Source of the DNA: Micromonospora sp. MA102
Lineage (GTDB): Bacteria > Actinomycetota > Actinomycetes > Mycobacteriales > Micromonosporaceae
Length of the DNA: 64,000 bases
NCBI RefSeq assembly: GCF_025460765.1
Contig: NZ_JAMWEG010000006.1
Location: forward strand, 310,001-374,000
Direction of reading: 5' to 3'
Shown: positions 1-6,811 of the stretch, one piece after another
Layout of the letters: each line of letters opens with the position of its first letter
Numbering within the stretch: position 1 is the stretch's first letter
Program-made: the position numbers and the translations under genes
Notes under the pieces: generated by a model
What the model saw: only the letters and a program-made list of their open reading frames with translations
The model's database searches: none
Told to the model about the DNA's origin: nothing

Positions 1-145
1 GCGGAATCGTCCCGCCGGCCAGGTCGACGGTGACGTCCGTACCCGCCGGCGCCGCCGAGGCGGACGCGCCGGGCGCGCCGACCCCTCCCAGAAGAAGCAG
101 CACGGTGGCCACCGTTCGGGGCAGCCACGGAAGTCCGAACCTCAT
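1..145 (-). CDS. Secreted protein, N-terminal fragment (cut by window edge)
   Basis: Only the first 48 codons are in the window; the rest lies left of base 1. The start ATG has a GGAGGG-type ribosome binding site a few bases upstream. The peptide begins MRFGLPWLPRTVATVLLLL and continues with a Gly/Ala-rich stretch ending in an Ala-Ser-Ala type cleavage region near residue 30. This is a typical Sec signal peptide with one Arg in the n-region and a Leu-rich core. The remainder, with DVTVDLAGG, looks like the start of a beta-rich extracellular domain. Function cannot be assigned. Confidence 0.75.
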   Translation of the reverse strand, partial: MRFGLPWLPRTVATVLLLLGGVGAPGASASAAPAGTDVTVDLAGGTIP

Positions 146-334
146 GACGGAGCCCTCCGGATGAACGGACGGTGCGATCCGTGGACACTATCGGCAACCG
201 GCCGGGTTCGGTAGCCCCGGCGTGCCCGTGTCGGCGGCACCTGCAAGCTGTCGCACATGGAGCGGGAAGTCAGCCTGAGCCGCTGAACACGGCCGGGCAC
301 GGCAGCATTTCATCCCAAGGAGAGGCAGGAGAAC

Positions 335-760
335 ATGGCGGACGAAACCAGCATCCGGCAGCAGATCGACGCGATCGTCGAAGGACTGCGGAACAAGGAC
401 CTCGAGGCCCTGCGAAGGCTCTACACGACCGACGTGGTGTCCTTCGACGTCGAACCGCCACTGCAACACGTTGGGATCGACGCCAAACTCAAGAACTGGG
501 CGAACGTCTTCGCGTTCTTCGACACCGTGTCCTACGAGGTCCGAGACCTGACCCTGACCGTCGGCGACGACGTCGCATTCGGACACGCGTTCGGCCGGCT
601 CAGCGGCACACTGCACGACGGGACCGCGACGAACGGGATGTGGGTCCGGGCCACCTTCTGCTTCCAGAAGATCGACGGAACCTGGCTGATCGCGCACGAC
701 CAGGTCTCCGTACCGCTCGACATCCGCACCGGCAAGGGAGTGGTCGACCTCCAGCCCTGA
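335..760 (+). CDS. SnoaL-like / NTF2-fold protein
   Basis: A 141-residue protein that fits the NTF2/SnoaL cone-shaped fold in length and pattern. An N-terminal helix (about 5-25) is followed by the LRRLYTTDVVSFDVEPP segment that lines the pocket in SnoaL and DUF4440 proteins, and by a beta-sheet ending in the DGTWLIAHDQVSVP strand typical of the family. Members include polyketide cyclases, ketosteroid isomerase-like enzymes and non-catalytic binding proteins, so the substrate is unknown. The ATG is preceded by AAGGAGAG about 10 bases upstream, which fixes the start. It lies upstream of a same-strand LuxR-type regulator, with 73 bases between them. Confidence 0.85.
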   Translation: MADETSIRQQIDAIVEGLRNKDLEALRRLYTTDVVSFDVEPPLQHVGIDAKLKNWANVFAFFDTVSYEVRDLTLTVGDDVAFGHAFGRLSGTLHDGTATNGMWVRATFCFQKIDGTWLIAHDQVSVPLDIRTGKGVVDLQP

Positions 761-833
761 CGGCGGCCCGAGGCCGGTCGAGCCGGAACCGCGGGGCATC
801 CGCCCAGCCAGAGACCGTGATAGACACCCTGTT

Positions 834-1796
834 GTGGGTGCACTGCGCGACCTCGGAATGTCCGACCTGACCGAACGCGCCTACCTTGCCCTCCTGCAGG
901 GAGGTCCTCCACACCGCGAGAAACTCGCCGCACGGCTCGGCATCGACGTGACCGCTGTCGACGACGCCCTCGACGAGCTGGCCGGCCTCGGCCTCGTGGA
1001 GCCCGACGGGGACAGGTGGGTCCCCCTGCCGCCCCGGCTCACCCTCGAGGTCCTCGCCGAACAACACCTGCGAGCCGCCGCGGCCGCCCGCCAGGGCTCC
1101 GAGGCCCTGGGGCGGCTGTGGGCGGAGCAGTCACCCCTGCCCGACTACCTGGAGGTGCTCACCACCACCGACAGCACGGTCGCGGCCCAGGAAAAACTGC
1201 ACCGCGAGGTCCGCACCCAGGTCATGGCACTGTCCGTCGGGCCCGTCGGCGACGGCGCACCCCAGCTCGCGCAGGCGCCCGGGTCCGCCGAGGCGATGCA
1301 CCGCGGCGTCACCTACCGTGTGGTCTACAGCACGCACATCCTGCGGCAGCCCACGGCGATGGCGCTCGTCCAGCAGGCGATCTCGGCGGGGGAGTCCGCC
1401 CGGGTCTTCCCGAACGTCCCCTGCAACCTCATCATCGCCGACAGCCGGTGGGCGGTGCTCACCGCGCCCATGCCCGGCGCCGAGCGCCTGCACGGGCTGG
1501 TGATACTCGGCGGCGGCTTCCTCGACGCCATGATCGGCGTCTTCGAATCGTTCTGGGCACTCGGCGTGCCCATCTCCGCCATACCCCTGGACGGCGCGCC
1601 CGACGGTGGCCCCAGCGAGTCGAACCGGCACCTGCTCACCCTGCTCGGCGCGGGCCTCACCGACGAGTCGATCGCCCGGGAGCTGGGAGTCAGCGAGCGT
1701 ACGGTCACCAGGAGGATCGCCGCCCTGCAGAAGTCGCTCGGCGCCCGCAGCCGGTTCCAGCTGGGCGTGCAGGCAGCACGCCGCGGCTGGCTCTGA
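834..1796 (+). CDS. TrmB/LuxR-type HTH transcriptional regulator
   Basis: A protein of about 320 residues with two DNA-binding-like ends. Residues 10-60 form a TrmB-like winged helix (ERAYLALLQGG, then REKLAARLGIDVTAVDDALDEL). The C-terminal 60 residues form a LuxR/GerE helix-turn-helix with GLTDESIARELGVSERTVTRRI as the recognition unit. The middle part resembles the phospholipase-D-like sensor found in this actinobacterial regulator class. GTG at 834 gives the longest frame; ATG at 858 (MSDLTERAYL) is an equally likely start. It may control the adjacent SnoaL-like gene, but no target or ligand can be read from sequence. Its stop faces the metalloprotease gene across a hairpin. Confidence 0.85.
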   Translation: MGALRDLGMSDLTERAYLALLQGGPPHREKLAARLGIDVTAVDDALDELAGLGLVEPDGDRWVPLPPRLTLEVLAEQHLRAAAAARQGSEALGRLWAEQSPLPDYLEVLTTTDSTVAAQEKLHREVRTQVMALSVGPVGDGAPQLAQAPGSAEAMHRGVTYRVVYSTHILRQPTAMALVQQAISAGESARVFPNVPCNLIIADSRWAVLTAPMPGAERLHGLVILGGGFLDAMIGVFESFWALGVPISAIPLDGAPDGGPSESNRHLLTLLGAGLTDESIARELGVSERTVTRRIAALQKSLGARSRFQLGVQAARRGWL

Positions 1797-1816
1797 AACC
1801 GCCGCCGGTCGCAAAA

Positions 1817-1851
1817 CCGGGCCGGCCATCCACGGGGGACAGCCGGCCCGG
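1817..1851. terminator. Bidirectional hairpin between convergent genes
   Basis: A perfect 10-bp stem (CCGGGCCGGC at 1817-1826 against GCCGGCCCGG at 1842-1851) with a 15-base loop lies between the convergent stops at 1796 and 1868. It has no long U-tract, as is common for actinobacterial intrinsic terminators. Its symmetry would serve both strands. Confidence 0.6.
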
Positions 1852-1867
1852 CTTCAGCCGCGTCGGA

Positions 1868-3091
1868 TCACCCGTTCGCGTCCGGCGCGACGAACACCGG
1901 CAGCTGCTGCTCGAACCTCACGTCGAGGGTGGCCGTCGGCAGGATGTGACCCTGCTTCTGGGCGCCGTCGGCCAGCTCCGCACCCCAGGTCGAGGCCCGG
2001 AGCCGCTGGTTCGGGGTGCCGTGGTGGCCGTCCGCGGTGAACGAGCAGTCGCCCACCTCGTAGAAGGCCTGCTCCGCCTCCAGGACCCGGCGGTCGTTCA
2101 GGGCCAGACCACGCGCGTGGGTGACGAAGTAGGTGCCGAAGGCGTCGGCCATCAGCTCGGTGCGGCGGGTGGCCTCGGGACCGGTGAGCGGGCTGTCGAA
2201 CAGGCCGGCCTCGTACTGGACGTGGTGGGCCATCTCGTGACCGAGCACCGCGCGCGGGCCGGCGTCGCTGATGCCCAGCACCTCCAGCGCGGTGAACATG
2301 CCCTCGCCGAAGACCATCTTGTCGGGCAGGCCCGCGAAGGGCGGCCCGGTCTCGTCCGCCGCGCTGAACGCGAAGGCGTTGAGGGTGAACAGCGGGCTGT
2401 TGCCGCCGGCCAGGCCCGGGTCGGAGTTGATGATGTCGACGAGCTGCTCGGCGATGCTGCGCGCGTCGTCACCGGTCAGGCCCAGGAAGAGCGTGACCAT
2501 GCGGGCGACCCGCTCCGGATCCTGCAGCATGTCGTTCTGCATGGCGAAGAAGTCGACGTCGCCGAGCGGGACGTCCCAGAACTTCTGCGCGGCCTGGAAG
2601 GCCCGCGACATCGAGTTCTGGTACTCCGCGGGCAGGCCGTAGTCGGTCTGGTCCGCCGACGAGCCGTACAGGACCGCGTCGTAGGTCGGGTAGTCGAGGA
2701 CGCCGAAGATGACCAGGACGAACAGCGTGCCGATGTCGATGCCGCCGATCATCTGGTCCACCCAGGCGCTGAACGCGGTGTCGCCGCACTCGTAGTCGCC
2801 GGGGTCGATGGCTGCCGCGATGGCGTTCCGCAGGCCGGAGGGCTCGACGCCGGACGCCGCCCGCACGGCGGCGAGCCGGGCACGCCAGTCCGCCGGCAGC
2901 TGCGCGGCGATCCTGTCGATCTTCGCCTGGGTCACCGGGTCGCTCGTGGTGCCGGTGGCGAGGTCGTAGGTGTAGGTCTGCGACGCGGTCGTCGCGAGGG
3001 CGGGTTCCGCCGCGGTGGCCGGCAGTCCAGGTCCCACGATGAGGGCCATGGCGGAGACTGCGGTGACCAGCCGAAGGGCGCTCTTCCTCAT
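1868..3091 (-). CDS. Secreted zinc metalloprotease (HEMAH)
   Basis: A 407-residue protein starting MRKSALRLVTAVSAMALIVG, a clear signal peptide with cleavage near residue 28. The catalytic motif HEMAH lies at 285-289. A downstream helix carrying E312 in RTELMADAFGTYF would supply the third zinc ligand of a gluzincin-like site. The HExxH plus E-L-x-A-D arrangement resembles M48-like and uncharacterised neutral zinc metallopeptidases. A hydrophobic stretch at about 120-135 (IGTLFVLVIFGVL) could touch the membrane. The open frame extends 49 codons further upstream, but the signal peptide puts the start at this ATG. Its substrate is unknown. Confidence 0.85.
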   Translation of the reverse strand: MRKSALRLVTAVSAMALIVGPGLPATAAEPALATTASQTYTYDLATGTTSDPVTQAKIDRIAAQLPADWRARLAAVRAASGVEPSGLRNAIAAAIDPGDYECGDTAFSAWVDQMIGGIDIGTLFVLVIFGVLDYPTYDAVLYGSSADQTDYGLPAEYQNSMSRAFQAAQKFWDVPLGDVDFFAMQNDMLQDPERVARMVTLFLGLTGDDARSIAEQLVDIINSDPGLAGGNSPLFTLNAFAFSAADETGPPFAGLPDKMVFGEGMFTALEVLGISDAGPRAVLGHEMAHHVQYEAGLFDSPLTGPEATRRTELMADAFGTYFVTHARGLALNDRRVLEAEQAFYEVGDCSFTADGHHGTPNQRLRASTWGAELADGAQKQGHILPTATLDVRFEQQLPVFVAPDANG

Positions 3092-3242
3092 GCACGCTCC
3101 CTGGGTTGTTCGGCCGGGAGCCGTCCGCGGGCGGAGGGCTCCGGTGCAGTCAGCATCGGATCCGGCTTGAGGAAACGACAGGGCCCTCAGGTGGCGGGAA
3201 GTCGCCATGGCCGAATCCAGCCGCGCACGCTGCCGCAACGCT

Positions 3243-3270
3243 AAAGTCGATAATGCACATTATGTAAAGT
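3243..3270 (+). other. dif-like Xer recombination site
   Basis: The 28 bases have the layout of a XerC/XerD core site: left arm AAAGTCGATAA (3243-3253), six-base centre TGCACA (3254-3259), right arm TTATGTAAAGT (3260-3270). The right arm differs from the B. subtilis dif XerD arm (TTATGTAAACT) at one base and from the E. coli arm (TTATGTTAAAT) at two. The left arm ends in the conserved ATAA. It lies just beyond the stop of the aminoglycoside phosphotransferase-like gene and about 1 kb from a tyrosine recombinase gene. It could be the chromosomal dif itself or a mobile-module (pdif-like) boundary. The comparison uses dif sequences from memory. Confidence 0.6.
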
Positions 3271-3296
3271 AGACAGGTTCCGGGGCCTCCCCGGCG

Positions 3297-4166
3297 TCAG
3301 TCCACCACCGGATCGGCGAGGACCGACGCCAGGACCTGCACCTGCTCCTCGTGCCGGCGGCCCGGACCCGCCAGCTGGATGAGCGCCTTCCACAGCGCCC
3401 AGCCGCGGGCGCGCCGCCACGCGTCGTCGGGCAGGCCGGCCGCCTCCCGGAACAGTTGCCGCTCGGGACCGGCGAACCAGGTCCACGCCGGCACCAGGTC
3501 GCAGGCCGGATCCCCGACGCCGCAGGTGCCGAAGTCGATGACCGCGGCCAGCCGCCCACCGGAGACGAGCAGGTTGCCGACGGCGACATCCCCGTGGAAC
3601 CAGACCGGCGGCCCCTGCCACGCCGACACCAGGGCCCGCGCCCAGACGTCCCGGCAGGCCGCCGTGTCCACCCGCCCCCGCAGCACGTCCAGAGCGTCCT
3701 CCACCTCGTCGCCGTAGACGCTCGGATGGCAGCCCCGGAAGCTCGAGTGCCTACCGGCCACCGGGCCGCCGGCCGACGGCGCCCGCCGCAGCGCGGTCAG
3801 GAACGCCCCGAGGTCACGCGCCAGGCCCGGCCGGTCGACCTGCGCGGCGGCCTCCACCGTCTCGCCGGGCAGCCAGCGCCGCACCGACCAGGGGTACGGG
3901 TAGCCGGCGCCGGGCCGGCCGGTGGCGAGCGGTTCGGGCACGGGCAACGGCAGGTGGCGGGCCAGCGCCGGCAGGCAGCGGTCCTCCTTGGCGACGCCCG
4001 GCACGTAGCCCTCGGCGCTGGGCAGCCGCACGACGAGGCCGTCCCCGAGGCGGAACGTCCGGTTGTCCCACCCCTGCCGGTCCACCGCCGTGACCGGCAG
4101 GTGCGCCCAGTGCGGAAACTGCGCGGCGACGAGCCGGCGTACGAGTTGTTCGTCGATGTCCACCAC
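3297..4166 (-). CDS. Aminoglycoside phosphotransferase (APH)-family kinase
   Basis: A 289-residue protein-kinase-fold small-molecule kinase. The catalytic loop HGDVAVGNLL puts the catalytic Asp at D193 and the metal-binding Asn at N198. The DFG-like motif IDFG has D211. The N-lobe contains WDNRTFRLGDGLVVRLP, the nucleotide-binding hairpin, and EDRCLPAL supplies a conserved helix Glu. The family covers aminoglycoside and macrolide phosphotransferases, homoserine/choline-type kinases and many orphans, so resistance is possible but not shown. It is bracketed by a dif-like site at 3243 and a Xer-like inverted repeat at 4244, and stands back to back with the tyrosine recombinase. Confidence 0.85.
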   Translation of the reverse strand: MVDIDEQLVRRLVAAQFPHWAHLPVTAVDRQGWDNRTFRLGDGLVVRLPSAEGYVPGVAKEDRCLPALARHLPLPVPEPLATGRPGAGYPYPWSVRRWLPGETVEAAAQVDRPGLARDLGAFLTALRRAPSAGGPVAGRHSSFRGCHPSVYGDEVEDALDVLRGRVDTAACRDVWARALVSAWQGPPVWFHGDVAVGNLLVSGGRLAAVIDFGTCGVGDPACDLVPAWTWFAGPERQLFREAAGLPDDAWRRARGWALWKALIQLAGPGRRHEEQVQVLASVLADPVVD

Positions 4167-4243
4167 TGAGCCAGTCTGGGTGCCCGCGACAAGTGAATTT
4201 CCCGGGTCGCTCCCCTGCGCCGGGCACTGGCGGGAACGCGAAA

Positions 4244-4271
4244 ATCATGCATAATATGCCTTATGCATGAC
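4244..4271 (+). other. Xer-like inverted repeat over the recombinase start
   Basis: A perfect 9-bp inverted repeat, CATGCATAA (4246-4254) and TTATGCATG (4261-4269), is separated by exactly six bases (TATGCC). Extended to 11-base arms it reads ATCATGCATAA / TATGCC / TTATGCATGAC, the architecture of a Xer core site, with the inner ATAA/TTATG shared with dif. It covers the start codon of the recombinase gene at 4263. It may therefore be a recombination site, an autoregulatory operator for the recombinase, or both. The outer arm bases match known dif sites poorly. Confidence 0.5.
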
Positions 4272-5261
4272 AAACCGGACGAACCGGTAGGCCGGTTGAT
4301 CGAGGAGTTCCTGACCGCCCGGGCCACCCGCAAGCCCTCCCCGCACACCCTGGCCGCATACCGGAGGGACCTCACCACCGTGTCGGGCCTCGTGGCAGCC
4401 GAGGACGGCACCACTCCCCTCCCCCTCGACCGACTCCCGGTCACCGCCCTGTCCCCCCGGGTCATGCGCGCGGCGTTCGCCCGCTTCGCCGCTCCCCGCG
4501 CCGCCGCGTCGGTCCACCGTGCCTGGTCCACCTGGAACAGCTTCTTCACGTTCCTGGTGGCCGAGGGTGTCGTACCCGGAAACCCGATGCCCGCCGTGGG
4601 GCGTCCCCGGACCCCGCTCCCCCAGCCCAAGCCGCTGCGGGGCGAGAACACCCCGGAGGAGCTGCTGGCCGCGGTGGCCCGGGAGGACGGCCGGCAGCGC
4701 GACCCGTGGCCGGAGCGGGACCTGGCGGTGCTGGCGCTGGCGCTCTGCGCGGGCCTGCGGCTGTCGGAGCTGCTGGCGCTGCGGGTGGCGTCGGTGGCCG
4801 GCCGGGACGGTGAGCGCCGGGTGGACGTGGCAGGCAAGGGCGGCCGGCCGCGGACGGTGCCGATCGAGGCGGGCGTGGACGGGGTGCTGGCGGACTACCT
4901 GGACAGCCGGCGGCGGCGGTTCGGGGCGCGCAGTGTCCGGCCGGACGCGCCGCTGCTGGTGGACCGGCGGGGTGAGCCGCTGCGCCGGGGCGGCCTGCAG
5001 TACCTGGTGGAGTCGTGTTACCGGCGGGCGGGCATCGGTGACCGGGTGCCGCGGGGCGCGCGGTTGCACGCGTTGCGGCACACGTTCGCGACGCGGTTGG
5101 CGGAGGACGGGGCGAGCGCGGCGGAGATCATGCGGTTGCTGGGGCACGCGTCGTTGGCGTCGTCGCAGACGTACATCGAGGTGACGGCGGGTCAGCAGCG
5201 CGCGGCGGTGCGGTCCAACCGGACCAACCAGGCGCTGGCGAAGCTGGTGCGTGGCGGCTGA
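4263..5261 (+). CDS. XerC/D-like tyrosine recombinase
   Basis: A 332-residue site-specific recombinase with all catalytic residues of the tyrosine family: R166 (CAGLRLSEL), K192 (GKGGRPR), H269 and R272 (LHALRHTFAT), H295 (LLGHASL) and the nucleophile Y304 (TYIEV). Residues 8-115 form the SAM-like core-binding domain. Length and motif spacing are Xer-like rather than phage-integrase-like, and I see no excisionase nearby. The start codon lies inside a Xer-like inverted repeat, and a dif-like site is 1 kb away. Third-position base use changes within the gene, from C-rich in the first 400 bases to G-rich afterwards. Its likely role is resolution or integration at dif-type sites; this is inference. 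Confidence 0.9.
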   Translation: MHDKPDEPVGRLIEEFLTARATRKPSPHTLAAYRRDLTTVSGLVAAEDGTTPLPLDRLPVTALSPRVMRAAFARFAAPRAAASVHRAWSTWNSFFTFLVAEGVVPGNPMPAVGRPRTPLPQPKPLRGENTPEELLAAVAREDGRQRDPWPERDLAVLALALCAGLRLSELLALRVASVAGRDGERRVDVAGKGGRPRTVPIEAGVDGVLADYLDSRRRRFGARSVRPDAPLLVDRRGEPLRRGGLQYLVESCYRRAGIGDRVPRGARLHALRHTFATRLAEDGASAAEIMRLLGHASLASSQTYIEVTAGQQRAAVRSNRTNQALAKLVRGG

Positions 5262-5270
5262 TCGAGCGGA

Positions 5271-6092
5271 TCAGGGGGTGCCGGCGCGGACGGCGGTGGT
5301 CGCGAGAGTGGTGTAGTGCATCGTGAAGCGGCCACCCAGTGCGTCAATGGCGTCCCCCACCGCGCCCAGTATCTCGGTCAGCTGGTCGGGACGAAGCCGG
5401 GTGAGGCCGCCGGTGGTGGGAAGCAGGTTCAGCCATTGGTCGCGGGTGTAGGACTGCTTCCAGTCGAACTGCCACTGCTCCAGGTCGTTGAACCGCTCCG
5501 TCTCGCGGATCCTGTCGGCGATCTGCGCGTACCCCGCTCGGTATGTCTGCAGTGGACGTTGCGCTGGCTGGTTGCTGAACGGGGAGTCGGGCGCCACCCG
5601 CCGGTAGGCCGCGGCAAAGGGCTCGGCCACCTCGGCGGGTGGTTCGAATACGTGGCCGAAGATCGCCAGACGCCCGTTCGGGCGCAGCACCTGGGCTGCC
5701 TTCGCGGCGCCGACGGCGGGATCCACCCAGTGCCACGACTGGGCGGCGATCAAGGCGTCGAACATTCGGCCGGCGGGCTCCCAGGCTTCGAAGGTCGCCA
5801 CCTCGACCTGCAGGCCGCGGGCCTGCGCGAGGTCGGCCATCCGTGCATCCGGCTCGATGCCGAGCACGGCGCAGCCGGCGGCCTGGAACTGGCGGGCCGC
5901 GATGCCGGTGCCGCAGCCGACGTCGAGCAGGTCAGGCCCGGGGCTGCCGGCGACGATCCGCGCCACCAGGCCGTCGGGGTAGCCGGGTCGGGCTTGGTCG
6001 TAGCGTTGCGCGTCCGTGCCGAACGATTCGGCCGTCTGCCGAGCCTGGTGTGGCTGCGCCGATTCTGGTTGCTCCCGCGGCTTCGTGGGCAT
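5271..6092 (-). CDS. Class I SAM-dependent methyltransferase
   Basis: A 273-residue methyltransferase. SAM-binding motif I is LLDVGCGTGIAARQF near residues 58-72, followed by the acidic E in VLGIEPDARM (motif II) and FDALIAAQSWHWVD (post-I region). This pattern matches the Methyltransf_11-like family in which the HW pair is common. The acceptor substrate is unknown. The ATG lies inside the 36-bp palindrome shared with the divergent TetR gene. A TATAGT -10 box ends seven bases before the A of the ATG, so the mRNA is probably leaderless. Control by the TetR protein is likely from this arrangement. Confidence 0.9.
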   Translation of the reverse strand: MPTKPREQPESAQPHQARQTAESFGTDAQRYDQARPGYPDGLVARIVAGSPGPDLLDVGCGTGIAARQFQAAGCAVLGIEPDARMADLAQARGLQVEVATFEAWEPAGRMFDALIAAQSWHWVDPAVGAAKAAQVLRPNGRLAIFGHVFEPPAEVAEPFAAAYRRVAPDSPFSNQPAQRPLQTYRAGYAQIADRIRETERFNDLEQWQFDWKQSYTRDQWLNLLPTTGGLTRLRPDQLTEILGAVGDAIDALGGRFTMHYTTLATTAVRAGTP

Positions 6093-6120
6093 GCGCCCAC
6101 TATAGTGGGCGCATGCCCAC
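6085..6120. promoter_or_regulatory. 36-bp perfect palindrome: bidirectional leaderless promoter/operator
   Basis: Bases 6085-6120 are a perfect palindrome centred on ACTATAGT. Because of the symmetry, a TATAGT -10 hexamer occurs on both strands (6101-6106 plus, 6104-6099 minus). Each lies six bases from an ATG (6113 plus, 6092 minus). The minus ATG starts the methyltransferase. The plus ATG opens a four-codon frame (Met-Pro-Thr-Gly, stop at 6125-6127) ahead of the tetR gene. The GTGGGC...GCCCAC half-sites are the probable TetR operator, so repressor binding would shut both promoters. Confidence 0.7.
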
Positions 6121-6130
6121 TGGGTAACGG

Positions 6131-6148
6131 ATGCCCGGCGCCGGGCAT
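6131..6148. repeat. 18-bp perfect palindrome ahead of tetR
   Basis: ATGCCCGGC followed directly by GCCGGGCAT forms a perfect 18-bp palindrome 10 bases after the larger one. In RNA it would fold into a tight GC stem overlapping the ATG at 6147, which makes that codon a poor start. It supports the downstream GTG at 6165 as the tetR start. It may be a second operator or a translational-control hairpin. Confidence 0.5.
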
Positions 6149-6164
6149 GCGAGAGGATCTGGCA

Positions 6165-6773
6165 GTGCCAACCGGGACGCACCTTCGCGACGCGCGGCGG
6201 CAGCTGTTCGACGCCGCCGAACGCGTGCTGCTGCGCGCTGGCCCGAACGGGCTGACCAGCCGCGCCGTCACCGACGAGGCGGGCTGCGCGAAGGGCGTCC
6301 TGCACCGGCACTTCACCGACTTCGACGCCTTCCTCGCCGAGCTGGTGCTCGACCGGGCCGCACAGCTCGACAGCCAAGCGCATGCGCTCCGCGAGGCCGC
6401 CGGCACCGGCACGGTGGCCGGCAACCTCACCGGCGCGCTGACCACCCTGTTCGGACCGGTTCCGGTGGCGATCATCCCGCTCATCACCTTCCGGGACGAG
6501 CTGCGCGCCCGGCTGCGGCAAGCCATGCCCGGAGGCGGCGTGGCGATCCTCGCCCAGGTCACGACCGCGGTCTCCGCCTACCTGGCTGATGAGCGCGAGA
6601 TGGGCCGCATCGTGGCCGATGCCGACGTCGACTCCCTCACCCTCTCCCTGGTCGGAGGCGGGCATCTCCTGTTCGCCGACCGCGACCCGGGCCCGCCGAC
6701 CACGGCAACCGTCAACAAGCTCGTGACCACGGTGCTCGCGGGCGTCCTGCCACAGCGGCCACGCCGAGCTTGA
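6165..6773 (+). CDS. TetR-family transcriptional regulator
   Basis: A repressor of about 202 residues. The N-terminal HTH is seen in LRDARRQLFDAAERVLLRAG, then GLTSRAVTDEAGCAKGVLHRHF and TDFDAFLAELV, the classic TetR first three helices. The remainder is a variable helical ligand domain. GTG at 6165 has GAGAGGA seven bases upstream; an in-frame ATG at 6147 sits inside a hairpin and lacks a ribosome binding site. It is divergent from a methyltransferase gene and shares its 36-bp palindromic promoter, so autoregulation and control of the methyltransferase are likely. The inducer is unknown. Confidence 0.88.
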   Translation: MPTGTHLRDARRQLFDAAERVLLRAGPNGLTSRAVTDEAGCAKGVLHRHFTDFDAFLAELVLDRAAQLDSQAHALREAAGTGTVAGNLTGALTTLFGPVPVAIIPLITFRDELRARLRQAMPGGGVAILAQVTTAVSAYLADEREMGRIVADADVDSLTLSLVGGGHLLFADRDPGPPTTATVNKLVTTVLAGVLPQRPRRA

Positions 6774-6811
6774 CGGGTAGCGAAACCACCGCGGCAGTCC
6801 CCGCCGACGGG

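Noticed and set aside
1016..3244. A long plus-strand open frame running opposite the metalloprotease gene
   Set aside because: It has Arg/Gly/Pro-rich shadow composition and no family resemblance, and the opposite strand encodes a complete signal peptide and HExxH protease.
5316..6147. Plus-strand open frame extending far upstream of tetR, opposite the methyltransferase
   Set aside because: The methyltransferase on the other strand has full SAM motifs, and tetR has a good start at 6165; the extension is a GC-rich shadow.
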